In this document: positions 1 through 13,027 of the stretch, piece by piece | Layout: every line of letters begins with the position of its first letter | Numbering within the stretch: position 1 is the stretch's first letter | Assembly: GCF_000002595.2 (NCBI RefSeq) | Contig: NC_057005.1 | Coordinates: 7,292,193 to 7,356,192, forward strand | Reading direction: 5' to 3' | From: Chlamydomonas reinhardtii | Lineage: Eukaryota > Chlorophyta > Chlorophyceae > Chlamydomonadales > Chlamydomonadaceae | Length of the DNA stretch: 64,000 nucleotides | Program-made: the position numbers and the translations under genes | Notes under the pieces: generated by a model | Database searches by the model: none | What the model saw: only the letters and a program-made list of their open reading frames with translations | Told to the model about the DNA's origin: nothing

Positions 1-3000
1 CGGATCGGCAACGGTGCAGTGGCCGTCTCAGATAGCTCAGGCAGCGCAAATGCGTTTGCCACGGCAAATGGGTCATTTCCCATGCATGCCCACAAGCAGC
101 CACCAGCACAAGCAGCCGCGTTTACCAGTTTTCTTGGACCACGCACCACGCCCAAAGCTCACGGTCCTTACGACGGAACAGTGCGCGGAGGTCGGCCGTT
201 GCGGGTGCTTCCGCATGCCAGCGTGATGACGCAGCAGGCTAGTGTCCGGGCGGTCTGGGCCAGGTGATGGTGGCAGGTGCAGGTGCTGCGGTGGCGGCTG
301 CTTCCGAAGATACCCCCACGACAGTGGACGCGGCAGCGGCGACGCGGGCAGCGCATGGAAGGACCTCGTAAGGACCTCGCATTGTTTGGCGCACTGGTCC
401 GGAAGACGTTTGCAAACTGCATTCGGAAGGTGTGCCGTTCGTGTCTTTACATCACGTCGCCCAGTGTCTGGCGGCATGACATGTTTAAAGCGCATGGCTT
501 TACGTTGTCGCACTGCATCAGTGAGTTAGTTGTGGGCGGCTAGTGCTGGCTAGTGCAGCAGCATTTATGGACACAGCGCATGCATTTGTATATCGGGCCT
601 CATAAGGTGCAGGCCATAATTTACTGTCAGCTCAGGCAGCGCCGTAACCAACACCATGTGGCCGATCGTCAGTGGTGTTCGCCGCATACCGAATCACACA
701 TGCATAGGGCGAAGGCGGTCCCGTCACTGGATGGTGGTCGCTCCGTGCGGGTTGGGCGCGGCGCCTGGACGAGGGGGGGGGGGCTGAGGCCCCTGGTTAA
801 CCCCGAGGTTTTATGGTAGTTTGGAAGAAACCCTGCTTTTGGCAACGGGGGCAGGAAAATTTATCCGGACGACGGTGCGGGCACAGAAACGAAAGGTTAG
901 CATACTGCCATACCTGTCCTGTCCGGGCCGCAAAGTTTTCATTCCGCATTAGGGCACGTGGGTTTGGGGGTGTGCTTTCACTGTGTACGCCGCCATGTAT
1001 ATGTTGGCGCAGTGTGTGCATTTGATGTTGCGCGCCATCAAACTGCGTACTAATGACTCACTGCTCTGTAATGCTCCCCTACTGTATGTTGGACACTGTC
1101 TTAGAGGCGTTCTTGTGGTTGGCCAGGGGTGGATTTGGCAACCCTGGCGGTGGAAGAGGAGGAGGCGCACGGCAGGGCGGTGGCGGTGACGGCGGTGACG
1201 CTGCTGGCGATGCGGGTGGCGGGGGAGGTGGAAGAGGAAGCAGGCGCACGCCTGGCGCAGCGCTGCGAGCGGCGGCAGCAGAGGTGGTAGTAGGTGCTGC
1301 CACCGGCGCTGCCGCTGCAGATGCTGTGCAGCAGGGCGGCGGTCACAAATGCATAGGGCGGATGGCGGCCGAGCCATGCGAGCGGGGCGCGGCGCCTGAA
1401 CGCGGGTGGGTAGGGCTAGGCAGGGCCCCCCGTTGACCCCCGAGACCAGGGAGAAGATGACAAGGCCGCGCACATGTATCATTTCGGATTTCTTTCATGA
1501 CTTCTTTCATGTTTCCATGCGGGTTTATCGATGTAATGGGTTGGCGGTGCGGGACCGCAGCGGGGCCGCCGGACTGGCGGTGCGTTCACAAATGTGCTTT
1601 TGTTTAAGCTCAGAGGACAAAAGGTTTTGGCCTTCCGCTGGGCTACTATTCCGCATGGTGCGTGACGTGTCAGGCCCTGGGCTTGCATAACACGCCAGAA
1701 CCAGCGTGTATACAGCACTTGGGAGAGCACGTTGTGCAGCGCAAAGGCGGGCGGCAATATCGGTTGTGAAGCCGGCGTCAAGCCCGTGCGTTGGCGGGTG
1801 CTTTGGTGGGTGCTACAAGACTTCTTTGTGTGAGTGTCCATCAAGCGTTACTCAACCGTAGACTGTCCCGGGCGGATCACGGCACCATGCTCTTGGCCCA
1901 TGCGGCTGCGCGGCAAGTGAGGCCAGGGAGGGACTCCGTTCGTAAGGTTGAGTCACTTGAGTGGGCTGAGCTGGTGAGCCCACATAACATTCCCCCGTCT
2001 GAGGCAGTGTGTCAGTAAGGAGCATCTCCGATATAGCCGGGTCTGCACTGGTCCAGTGGCCAAGGCGCCAAGCACAGCTGCGGTCATCACATCGCGCACC
2101 CAAACAGCCAAGCATTACGCAGCCGCCACAGCAACTACAACGCTCAGTAATACTCGAATTGAGGCAGGAGCATGCTTACTCTTTTGCAATTCAGCTAGTT
2201 ACTTCGATCCGGGCCCGACGGCGGGCTGACACACACACACACACACATTGTTCGTCTAAAAGCATTCTCGATAACACGGCTGCCGCAGCCTACCATCGTT
2301 CAACAGGAGGACTGGTGAAAGCACCCTCAACCGACTGCACTCGCACAGCGCATGTACCAAGCGGCAGCAGGCAAGTACCATGAAACGGAAAGTCCTAACG
2401 CCTCTGGGAGGCCCACTAGGGCCCACGCACTGCCCAGCAGGGCGTTGCTGTATGTTGCCATCCCAACCCAACACATCCCGGCCATGTGGCTCGTCCACGG
2501 GGCTGGGTTGCGGGCGGGGCACGTGATCGTGGGGGTAATACGCTCTAAACTCAAAGTGGACGGGACGCAGCCGCACTTATGGCTTGCACCACAATTTTGG
2601 CTAGTGCATGCGGTAACCCCCCTCCACACATCCGCAGCCGGCGGACGCCCCGGGTCCCCCCGACAGGCTGAATCGGTCTTCCTCCCAACCCTCACACTGT
2701 TCGCACATACACACAGGTTACCGCTTGCGTTCCTCTCCCGCATGCTCCCTCAACGCAGTTTTTGATCAAATTATCCACCACGACACGTTGACATCTGTTG
2801 TTTGCCACCAAACCCCGACTGCCGTGCACACACGACCAGAGCGGTCCGACATGGGGACCGTCCATGCATGTATGACCAATTCTACGAGCCATACCATAGT
2901 GTGAAAGCCACCCAAGGTGTTCAATAATTGGAGCAACTGCACTACAATATAACACCCAGTCACGGCACCGCCAATGCCAGCGCAGCGTGGGCCCAAACTC

Positions 3001-3820
3001 GTCAGACGGGCGCATGGGCGCCTACAGTACCGCAATCCAAGATACACACGCACAAGAACGCACGCTGTCGTAATGCAGCCGCCTGCTTTCATGCAGCAGA
3101 ACAAGCGAAGTCCATGAAATCAAAGCTCACACCCCACTACATGTCAGGAATCACGTGATCTACCTGGTTTATGACTTGTGCGACACGCAGCATGAAGTTG
3201 GAGGGATATGAGCCCTTCACCTACAGGAGATCCCCGCGGAATCTGCTTGCCAGCGGCTAACGGCCGTCTCACACAATGCGCACCAGTCAGGTTGGCCTGT
3301 CCATCGAGCAGCAGTGGATTCGCATACCAGGGCAGCGATGGAGGGCTCTACGACTGCCAAAAGCACTACTCTGCCTGCCTTTGGCCTTGTTCATACTTCG
3401 AGCATGTGAGCACAGAATGACCCACCTCCCGGCCAGCGCGTCTGCAACCTCCAACATGCATAGATACCGACGTTAACACAGACGGAAGGAAACCGGCGCA
3501 CAACCGCTCATGTCAGACATTTGAACTCTTGCAAGTGACCGTCCTGACGAGCCCGCACAGGAAAAGTGCCGGCGTAGTGTGGGCAGGGCCGCGCACGGCA
3601 AGCGTACAAATATGCAACCATACTGCTTCATACGGTACTTCGAACACGCCCAATGCTTCCCACACATGTTGTCGCATTGCACATACTCGCTCGTGATCAC
3701 TCTGCAGCATCCCCAATGTTCATGGACCCGCCCGCATGTCCTAGGCCCCGGTTGGGGCGCAGCGCTTGCGCTGCTTGCCGTCATTGCCCCAGGTAGGCGG
3801 GCAACGCGTGGCCAGTGATG
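1..3820. other. Region without a supported gene
   Basis: No reading frame here shows a recognisable family, and no chain of frames joined by good splice sites was found. The stretch holds copies of a dispersed GC-rich repeat (about 706-800 and 1141-1490) and a short (AC)n tract near 2230-2248. The many short overlapping frames on both strands are what GC-rich DNA gives by chance. Confidence 0.5.
1141..1490. repeat. Dispersed GC-rich repeat, copy 1
   Basis: The segment beginning with the AACCCTGGCGGTGGAAGA stretch is almost the same as 20383-20600 for about 220 bp. The similarity resumes near 1441-1490 against 20715-20765, around a GAGAAGATGA core. A weaker, partial copy lies at 706-800 and matches 20607-20710. 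No terminal inverted repeats or target duplication were seen, so the family is unassigned. Confidence 0.7.
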
Positions 3821-6800
3821 CTAAGCGTTGCCGCCAGGAGAGCAGCCAACACCCGCTCCAGCAGGTGTCAGACCCTGCACGCCGGCCGTCTCCCCAGCCC
3901 CGAGTGACGCGTCGCTGTTGGTTGCAAGTTGCCCGGGCAGCCTCGCCGCCGCAAGGCGCAAGCCATCGCTGCCGTACCCAGCCGGATGCCCGCCTGGACC
4001 CGCCGCGTCCTCCGCAGGTGCGCCCCCATCACTCACACCCTCGTTCTGAGCTAGCGGGCGCTGCGAGTGCGGCCCAGCCGCCAGCTGGCTGCGGGCGTGG
4101 CTATCCTCCGTCTCTCGCCCCGGATGCGAGCCTGCCAGATGCACGCCGGCTAGCGGCAGTGGGGCCAATGTAGCCGGGCCGGCAGGAGCGTTTCCGTCAC
4201 CTGCATAGCTGGCGCCAGCCTCCGCGAGCTGCGACTGGCTCCCCGTCCCTGAGACATAGCCGCCCGTGGTTGGGCTGTCGGTCGCGGCGTCAGCGGTAGC
4301 TGCTTCCGTGGCGCCGGCCTCGGCCTGTGGCCCGTCTGTGCGTTCACCGTTGAGGGTGGACACCATTGTCGCCTGCTGCTGTGCCAGCGGCCGCCCCAGC
4401 CATTTTGACAGCCACGCACGCACCTGCAGGCATTGGTTGGAAGACTTTTCATAACACGGCGTCCACGGCATATCTATCGCCCATGCGCTCACGGCACCTT
4501 GCCCTTTCACGGCAAAGGGTGACTCGCTCAAAACTCTTCGCGGATGGGTGACGGCGGGTGGGTGCCAGCAGTGCAGGTGTGACACATCGCTCACGGCTGA
4601 AGGCTAACCCAACATTTTAATCAGCATATTAACTACCCACCTGGCTCCAGTCCGTAGTTTCAATTGTTCTCCAGGCCAGGAACACTCCGATACAGCACGC
4701 AACAAAGGTTCTGCGGACAGCAGATGGCGGGGGTCGGTCCAGTTAAACTGAGTCCAGCCCAAGGGCATAGGCAGGGCAGAGTCGGGATTCCCGGTCCTGC
4801 AGGATGCATACAATGGCATGATTCTTGATCCAGTACGAGTGATCAAGCTACTGGTGATGCTACTCACCCGAAAGCAATACCGACGAAGACTGCCTGGGGG
4901 GACAGCGTGCCGCGTATGGTGGTGGGTACTAAAGAGCGCGGTGGCGGCGGCGGTGGCGGCTGGATCACGCGGGCCACCACCACCGCGCCACCGTCCACTG
5001 CCAGCGATCCAGAGGACCGATCCGTTTGCTTCAGTACTTGGCCGTATAGAATGGGCGTCGTTGACGCTTGACTGGAACTGCTGGTGCTGGTGCCCGCCTG
5101 CAGCAGCCATCTGGCCCGTAGCTGATGTGTCTGCCACAGCTCCGTTGGCCCTCCAACAGGCCACCTCCTGGCATCGCCAATGGATGCTAATGAACAAAGC
5201 AAGCCTGCAGCACGGGGGGCCAGCAATCCGCAGGTGAGCAGCCGCCCCTAAACGGGTCGTCTGTCGGGCGAACCGGGTGGGCCACACTTATATGTGCCTC
5301 AGTCGTGGCGCGCCGGCCGCCGGGCTCCCGAGTCCCATCCAAGAGGTCCACCGGTTCCAAGGATTTGGGACGAGGTTAACAGTATAGCGGCGCCTCAAAC
5401 GAAGGCGCACCAGACATTTCCCCAACGCACTGCGGTCGTGCGCACTGGATGCAGAGGGCAGCCAGCCCATATCCTGTTAATATCCTCACCTAGAACTGCT
5501 ATGCCACTCAGCGGCGTCTTTAACGGCCTCAATGAGCCACTTCGCGTTCGGGCTTCCGTTTTTCCACACCACTTTGGCCCGCCCACCTCCCAAGATTCGC
5601 TGTCGCCAGCCATAAAAGAAATAAAGTATTGCGCTCTCAAGTGCAGTGCAGGTGCTCTCTGGCGTAGTATGAGGTTCCTGAGTCTGTCACTGTGAATAGA
5701 GGGAATAGGTATTGTCCAGCATCATCTCGTTATTCGCTGTAAGCGACATTAAGCTATATCTACTCTGACGGCGCTGTGCAAATACATGTCGGCTCCTAAC
5801 TTTGTTAGGAATCTTGAACGGGTAAGCGGTTGTGGCCAATTCTCCTTTCCTGCTCCCCCGCCCCCCCGCTCCCCCGCACCCCCGCTCACCTATTCCAGAT
5901 CCCGGACCTTGTATACAGCGAGCGCCCATCCGCTGTCGCCCTGAAGTAGCCGGTGTTGGTGCCCCTCTCGCGGAAGCAGAACTCGACATCAGGGTAGCGC
6001 TTGAAGAACTCTGGCGTCAGCACCAGCAAGCCCGTGGCCGCTGGTTCCAGTGCACGCCAGGTCGTCTGGTCCTGCTTCTTGCCATTCCCAGGCCGCTGCC
6101 ACAGCTGGCGGTGGACGGTGCTATCCTTCTCCGCTGCCAACTGCTGCTGCAGCCATGCCTCCAGCTCCACTGCCCAATACCTAAGCCAGTCCGTCGCTAA
6201 CCATAGGGTTGATCGGCCGCTACTCGCTGCCCCTGGGTGGATGATCGGCCGCTACTCGCTGCCCCTGGGTGGATGTGCGTACGTTAACAGGTAGTCCAGG
6301 TAGTCTAGATAGTTGTTACAGCACGCATAACGTCGACGTCTCCACCAGGGGTGGTCTGCGCAATCGTCCACAATACGTCCCGTCGCTCCCCCACACACCT
6401 GTCACGTGCCCGGCCACGTATCGTACCACGGTTTCCTGTCTGTGGACGCTGCAATGGAGGATCAAGGGAGCCATTAAGCGGCGCCGAGGGGCACCCCTGC
6501 GCCACCCTGCCCCTTACCATGTCTCATCGCACCCTGGGGCCCTGGCACGATCAGCTCCGCCCGATGATGACAGCTGCTAGGGGCCTGAGGGGGCCTGCAA
6601 TCAGAGCGCCTCCACGCCTGTGGCGCCTGCGCTGCTGTCAGGTTCCCCATTTGCAGGGATGACAGTCACGACAGCGACAGTGTGGTCTGGTGCCGTTCAG
6701 CCCAGGTCGGGGGTTCCAAGCGCCCACTTATCGACGATGCTTCCTCACAAGGGTGCGCGCCCAGGCCGTGTTCGGCTGTCCCTGCACCCTGCTGGGATGC

Positions 6801-8993
6801 TGGCTGCTGCGCATCCGACACGTTTAGAGGACATGCGCCCCATCCCCGCCAGCGGAAGGTCATTTCATGGCCGACCGGGGGACCATAGGCTCTTCCAAAG
6901 GAAAGCAACCATGCGTTAGTTTGTTTGGGTCAACCGTCAACACATATCCCTAGGCCCTCACATTGGCTCTGTGCAATGGTCATCTACTAGTATACATTTG
7001 GCGCCGCAAGCAAGGGACGCTTGCGCTCCAGCCCTTAGCTGTAAGGCCCCCCCCGCATACAGACGAATGCTGAGAGCAGCGGGGCTGCTGAGCAAACACG
7101 CACCTAGCCTAACCCAGTGACTCTGAGCTGTGACCCTCATCAGACCTTGGACAGCCTCCAGCTGTTGTGGCCTTCCTTCTTCACAAAGGCCCTGTGCAGG
7201 GCCACCCCACGTCCATGCACGCCGCGTGCTCACGAGCCCCGCCACAGGAGGTTGTGCTGATAACAGCTCCCTTTGCCTGTTGGCGCTTGACCCGTCAGCA
7301 CTCTGTGTCTCTGTCCTCTTGTTTGCTTCTTGCTGACATAACCATCGCCGCCGCAGTCCTGCTCGCGCACCCTGCCAGATCTGCTTCTGTTTACGTGCCG
7401 CGCCGTCGCCATCGTAAGGCGCAGCGTCGCTGCAGCTATGGCCCCACTGTCCTGCGGCCGTGATGCTACTGCCATTCCCACTGCGCCGCGCTGCTACTGC
7501 TACTGCCTACTGCTCCAGCGTAAGGCGCAGCGTCGCTGCAGCTATGGCCCCACTGTCCTGCGGCCGTGATGCTACTGCCATTCCCACTGCGCCGCGCTGC
7601 TACTGCTACTGCCTACTGCTCCAGCGTAAGGCGCAGCGTCGCTGCAGCTATGGCCCCACTGTCCTGCGGCCGTGATGCTACTGCCATTCCCACTGCGCCG
7701 CGCTGCTACTGCTACTGCCTACTGCTCCAGCGTAAGGCGCAGCGTCGCTGCAGCTGTGGCCCCACTGTCCTGCGGCCGTGATGCTACTGCCATTCCCACT
7801 GCGCCGCGCTGCTACTGCTACTGCCTACTGCTCCAGCGGCACGCCGCGGCCGCCGCGCCGGCGGCTGGTCCAGCGCTCCATGATGCTGGGCCAGTCGCGT
7901 GTGATCCAGCGGTCCCCGTCGTGGTAGTAGAGCAGGTTGGAGGTGATAATGTAGCTCATGGTACCGAACTGCGCGTGTGCGCGTGCACATGTGCGAGCAC
8001 GCGTGTGTTTGATTGACACACGGGAAGGGATATGCAGAAACCACATGTCAGTGTATGAGTGTACAGCATGCTTTGCACGAATGCAGAGCTGAGGGCAAGA
8101 CCAAAGTTTGGCCGGTACCACACAACTTGGCCGGAAGCACAACTTGCTCTGCGATTGCGCATTCCTGCGGGGATGCGTGTGCGTCTATGCGGTCAGCGCG
8201 TGCCGAGCTAGTAGGCAAACACATTTTTCCGCGAGTGCTTTGAAGACCGTAAATGGTAACACCGATTGATGACACGACATTAAAAGCAGGCGCTGCGCCG
8301 GAGGCCGTACGCAGTCCTCGCACTCTTGCCACACATGCACGTAATGCGAGTGCTGGCGCCCGTCCAAGCCCATGCCCGGCAGCGCATTCCACGTAACGTA
8401 ACGTACCCACGCAGGGCTACCTAGTTCAGCTCTCACCTGTGCACCCACTCGTCGCTGCAAGCGTGGCACGAGGGGAACGGGGGGAGGGGGGTTGCATCAA
8501 GTGCGGCATATGACTGATGCACGTGGCCGACTAAGCTATGTGCGCGAAGCAGCTTCATCTTGACAAACTCCTTCCAACAGCACTTGCCAGCACACACAAG
8601 CACAGTGAGCATGACCCCTTGCTATGGCCTCACGTGCCGTATTCTTTTCCAGCGAGCCCCGTCAGCCCAACCACGACTCCGCCCCACCTGCAGCCACATG
8701 AAGCTGACGTTCCAGCTTCGGCCTTGCGTAGCCATGGACATCCCCATGCAAAGCAATATCCCAGCAGCGCCTGCGAACCAAGCACGAGGGGGGGGGCAGC
8801 ATGGGTTTGAATGGTGCAAATTAGGTGCCTCCATGACCTGCCGCAAAGACGTCGGTGGCTATTGTATGGCAAACATCCAAAGCTCCGTTCCCGCTCTGGG
8901 GCGATGCTACATTCTGCTAGAATACTCACCTCCCAGTGCGCCCCAGCCCAAGTGCACTGTGCGTGTGAGGTCAAGGTCCTTAAAGTTCTCCTC
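3821..8993 (-). CDS. Putative multi-exon gene of unknown function
   Basis: Several minus-strand segments look coding and are bounded by plausible splice sites, but the chain is incomplete and may be two genes. Candidates in order are 8993-8930 (contains LTRTVHLGWGALG), a segment around 8776-8692 ending SWNVSFMWLQ, one around 8410-8300 with GLDGRQHSHYVHVWQ, 7968-7843 with LLYYHDGDRWITRDWPSI, about 6180-5889 with LTPEFFKRYPDVEFCF, about 5230-4880 with LAVDGGAVVVARVIQ, about 4800-4640 with LGWTQFNWTDPRHLL, and a last exon of about 4432-3821. That last exon begins VRAWLSKWLGRPLA and runs into an Ala/Gly/Ser-rich tail ending at a stop at 3821. The aromatic-rich segments suggest a folded lumenal or enzymatic domain. 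I do not recognise the family. The 106-bp array at 7413-7836 would lie in an intron. Confidence 0.3.
6209..6272. repeat. 32-bp tandem duplication
   Basis: A 32-bp unit starting GATCGGCCGCTACTCGCTGC is present twice, head to tail, without visible differences. Confidence 0.85.
7413..7836. repeat. 106-bp tandem repeat, four copies
   Basis: Four units start at 7413, 7519, 7625 and 7731, each beginning CGTAAGGCGCAGCGTCGCTG. The unit length is exactly 106 bp. The copies look identical except for one A-to-G change in the last unit (GCTATGG becomes GCTGTGG). As 106 is not a multiple of three, the array cannot code a periodic protein in one frame. The near-identity points to recent expansion or ongoing homogenisation. 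Confidence 0.95.
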
Positions 8994-10405
8994 CTGCGGG
9001 GGAGCGCGGCGGGTGCCAGGTTGCGAACTGCGGCATGGGCGGGCCAGAGAGTGCTTGCAGCAGCACTGTGGCACGCGGCGACACAGGCGGTTGTATGATG
9101 GCTTGTGCATGATGGTCCTGACAGCCCTAACGCATCAAGGGTCCACGTCACTCTGGAAGTGGGCAGGTGGCCCGCCAGCAGGTGGCCCGGCAACCTGCCC
9201 GTCGGTGACGGGAAGGGTGACCCCCACGCTACGCAGAGTCGCCAGACCGTGCCTCCTCCATTCCACCATTAGCGGACTTGCGAGAGCTTACTTTGTAGTA
9301 CTCAACACGTCGACGAGCCGGCGGGGCAACAGGGGCTGGCGGTGCCGATGGAGACGCTTGTGCCATTTGTGACGTTTGCGACATTCGCTCAGAATATGTA
9401 CTTTATGATAGTATCACAGAGCTCATCTGGGGCCCGAACCTAAACCCTTGAGATGGCGCAACCGGAATGACACCTGTCTGCTAAATCCTGGTGCGACGTG
9501 GTTTTATACACTAGTCAATGTAAGCGGTAGCCAGCTGACAAGGGGCGACGATGCCAGGCTTTCCGCAAGGGGTGGGGGGCCGGCTCGCCCGCCCCATTCG
9601 AACGCCCCATGGCCGCCTGTTGCCCCATGGCGGCATGGCCGCCTGTTGCCGCTCCCACCCAAACGGGTGCGGTGTAGAGCTTGTCCGGTTTTCGATTTGG
9701 CGCTTATGGTCGATGCGCCCTCATATAACGCTACAGGAGTGTGGAGGGTACCGTGTACGCTGGCGAATGCGACAACCTGCTGCCACTCTGGAGCAGGGAA
9801 GGCTGTGGCAATGTCCGGAGCTGCCCCAGCACTCTAACGCAGCATGGCATCCGTTGGCATTCACGCAAATCCCGCCCGGCAGCTAGACCAAAGGCGGGTA
9901 AAGCCTGTCACTTCAGTGCAGATCCGTGCAAGGGCTGCCGCGACAGCCCACGGGCTACCGCCATCGCTCTCCCCTCGCATGCATAGTTCCCCACTTGTGA
10001 ATATGCACATATATAGAAGCGCTGATGCTGAAATAGTTATGTCGTGAACGTCAAGGACGCCCCCGAAGAGAAAATGTCCAACACAATGCTTGCAATCCTT
10101 CAACATGCAAAAGGGAATACAGTTAGCCCGGTCGGGATAGCTGCACTTTCTTCAGCAACGCGTTGGACCGGTAAGCATTCAAACGCACCCGCAAGGACTC
10201 GCGCTGGTTTGCGCCGCATCCGGTTGTGGTTAGCCGAGTTAGATGGTATGAGTCGTGGTATGTGTTAATAGTGATCAGCATGTCACGCCGCGTGAGTGTC
10301 ACCGACCGGAACCGTGTCCCCGACGCTGCCCACTGTGTCTTGCCGCTTCACCGTTGCGAGGTGGCTCACATTTTCATAACGCGTAATGCTAAACTCTACC
10401 CTAAC
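8994..10405. other. Region without a supported gene
   Basis: Long frames exist on both strands (for example a plus frame at 8560-9372), but none shows a family motif or a joined set of splice sites. Upstream exons of the minus-strand gene ending at 3821 could lie here. Confidence 0.4.
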
Positions 10406-12092
10406 ATGGAAGGCTGTATTATGCTATTATGTGGTGCTGCAGGGTACGTGTGGCTTGATGCTGACGCTGCGGCGGTCAAGCCGCACCCTCCGGCCTTATA
10501 TGGTTGTGCTGCCGATGTTGCCGCCGCTGGCGTGGCTGGCCCGCGCGCCAGCCCACTCCTCGCTGCTGGTCGGCCGTGGGGTCTGCCGTTCGCCTCAGAA
10601 GGAACTTTGGGCAGCCTTGCAGTGCCCACACGGTTGATGAGCACCACCAGTGTCTCATGCAGAAGCAACAGTGGCAGCAGCGACGTGGCGCGGTCGCAAC
10701 CAGCGGGGCTTTCCACAGCAGCTGTCGCCACCGAGGGCATGCCGGATCCCAAGCAGGCGCCCGTGGCAGCGCCACAGGCGCAGGTGCAGAAGATGCCAAC
10801 ACAGCAGGCATCAACTCAGCAGCAAGCTCCCGCGCAGCAGGGCGGGTGGGATGACGACGCCGAGTCGCCGCCCATCCCGCTAGATCCAAACGTCAAGCCG
10901 CCAGGCATGGCCTTCGTGACGGCCGGCGCCGCAATCAGTGGTAGGTGGCGCCTGCTGGGGCATGTGCTGGGGTGCTGGCGGAGCTGGCACGGTGATTGGA
11001 GGAACCAGACAGGCGCAGAGGTCCGGAGTATCCATTACTCCAGCCTCCTGCCTGTCTGCGTGCCTCCCTGCCTGCCTCCCTGCTTGCCATGTTTTGCAGT
11101 GACAGCAGAGTAGCCGGCACAGGGGCTTTGAGATTTGGCTAGGGCAGTACTGGTCGGGCTGCTGGGGTCTGGCTAGCAGGGATGTACGGTTGACCCCTTC
11201 ATGCCCTTCGTTATCTGCCACGTGGGTTGTAACCCCGGAGGCCACCGCCGCCGTGTCGCCCATAGCTTTTGCACATCAGTCGCGCAATGAAGCCCCCCAT
11301 ACGTATTTATCGCTTGCATCTTTCGCCTCTGCCTGTGCTCCGCTAGTCTTCGCTTGGTTTTGTTTAGATTGGGCTGGTACTTGCAACATCCTCCCCCCCC
11401 AAACCCTACCCCCCACCCGGCCTCCTACCCGGCCCTGCGCAGCCCTGCTGGCGGTCGGTGTAGCGGCACTGGGCATCCTGGGCACCTTTTATGCCGGTTA
11501 CGCCATTAGCCAGATTGCCAAGGAGCTTAAGAAGCCGGAGTCAGGCTTGGGGGCGGTGGCAGCACCTGCAACAGCAGCACCTGCAGCAGCGGGTGTGGCT
11601 GCAGGTGCAGGGGCCACGGCGGCGGCGGCAGGGGCGCCGAGCAAAGGTGCGGAGGCGGCCGCAGCGGGCAAGGCCGCCAGCAAGGCCGCCAGCTCGCAGC
11701 CGGGAGCGGGCGGTGGAGGCGACGGCAACATGCAGGTGAGGACTGTCCGCAGCATTGCAGAACGACAGCAGGGTAGTGGATGGTATGGGTGAGGTGGTGG
11801 GTTGCAGGCACCGGCGCCGATGACGACAGGCCACTACGAACGTGCGCGCTGCCAAGATTCTTTTTGTGTCCACGCACGCCTGTTTACTCCGGCTTCAACT
11901 TCACCCGTGGCTTTGCAGGCCGTGGCACAAGGCGAGGGAGCGGCTGCGGCTGGACCCCGGCGCGGCAGGAGCTGGTGGGCTTGGTTGACAGGGTACCGGA
12001 GCCGGGCAGGCAGTTCGGGGGAGCAGGTCCAGTCGCCAGTAGCGCAAGAGTCGCCTCCCACAGAGTCCCCACAGCCGGCGACGAGCAGGTGA
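10406..12092 (+). CDS. Putative single-pass membrane protein
   Basis: Three exons join in phase: 10406-10940, 11443-11735 and 11919-12092, giving about 333 residues. Exon 1 is Ala/Gln-rich and includes PTRLMSTTS, a pattern often seen near the end of organelle transit peptides. The junction of exons 1 and 2 creates a hydrophobic segment around ALLAVGVAALGILGTFYAGY, the only clear membrane helix, followed by a basic AKELKK stretch. Exon 2 continues Ala/Gly-rich, and exon 3 ends PPTESPQPATSR. The start is uncertain: ATG codons at 10406 and 10421 are in frame, but another frame from about 10464 (MLTLRRSSRTLRP) looks more like a mitochondrial presequence. A TGTAA signal at 12274 follows the stop by 182 bp. 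No family recognised. Confidence 0.5.
11291..11397 (+). repeat. Intronic dispersed repeat, copy 1
   Basis: Within the intron at 10941-11442. It shares ordered blocks with the reverse complement of 34571-34710: TTATCGCTTGCA, CGCCTCTGCCTG, GCTCCGCTAG and TTGGGCTGGTA, then TTGCAAC and a C-run. The last blocks also occur at 16573-16615 in another gene. Confidence 0.7.
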
Positions 12093-13027
12093 AATGGGCG
12101 CTGGGGCGACGGCACACTTGGCAGGCCACAGGGGCCCGGAAAGCCTGCTATCACGGGACCGCCTGGGAGTCGGTTGACCGGTAAATAAACTGGAATCAAA
12201 CTGCGGACTAGCGCGAGTGGAGAAGCTGCGACTTTGCTTGTAGTGCTCGTGCTTTCGGGGCACAGTATTTGAATGTAACTTCACGGTTCGTTATTTCACA
12301 GCCAATAGCCGAACTGGAACTCATTTATTTGTGCCTCAGACAGAGCCGGTTGGTCCACGGGCACTATATCGCGACGCATTGATATCGCTTATATAACTTG
12401 TTCTCAGTCGCACTGCTCGCAACAGCGTTCAGCCGGGGCGCACGCTTACGCAGTCTGCCCGCAGAAGCAAGTCCGACTCACGAAGAGGCCAACTTAACAA
12501 TTCTGTTCGGGTTGACACCAACTCTTCAACCCATGGCTGCGCAATTTCCGCACAACGCTGGCACGCCCAAAAAACCAACCGCAGCAACTTGACGACCTCC
12601 AGCGTAGTTTAGTGACAAGGACCCTACGGTGGTCACCAACGCGGTGAAGCTTTATGTTACCACTGGTAGTCTTAGCTGCGGCTGTCATATGCTTCAAGTC
12701 TGGGCAAGCGCTGCTCCCCTGCGAGCGGAGCGGCTTGTGCTCCATCGGAAAGACAGCCCCATACGTGGGAAATGTTGACTCAAGTACGTTGCATTGAAAT
12801 CTTTAACGACGCGAGCTGGGCACGTTACAGGAAACGAATGGACATGGCCATTGGAAGTTGCTGCGCAGCGGCAGTGCCGATATAAGTTGCTGCCTTGACC
12901 CTGCCTACTGTGTGCCTGGAGCTCATGCATCGTGCAACCTTGAGGCGGGCGGCACTGAGCCGAAGTTGTCCTGCCGGCCCCCACGCAACCCTGGGTACCG
13001 CTCGCCTCTCCTTGCTCGCTCCTGCAG
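12093..13027. other. 3' UTR and unresolved gene start
   Basis: The first part is the 3' UTR of the membrane-protein gene, up to about 12290. The remainder should hold the promoter and N-terminal exon(s) of the glycosyltransferase that follows. Its first resolved exon starts mid-codon at 13028, so at least one earlier exon is required. None could be chosen with confidence. Confidence 0.5.
12274..12278 (+). other. TGTAA poly(A) signal
   Basis: TGTAA is the usual poly(A) signal of volvocine algae. It lies 182 bp past the stop of the small membrane-protein gene. Confidence 0.6.

Noticed and set aside
7413-7836. CRISPR-like array
   Set aside because: The 106-bp units are head to tail with no unique spacers, and the genome is eukaryotic.
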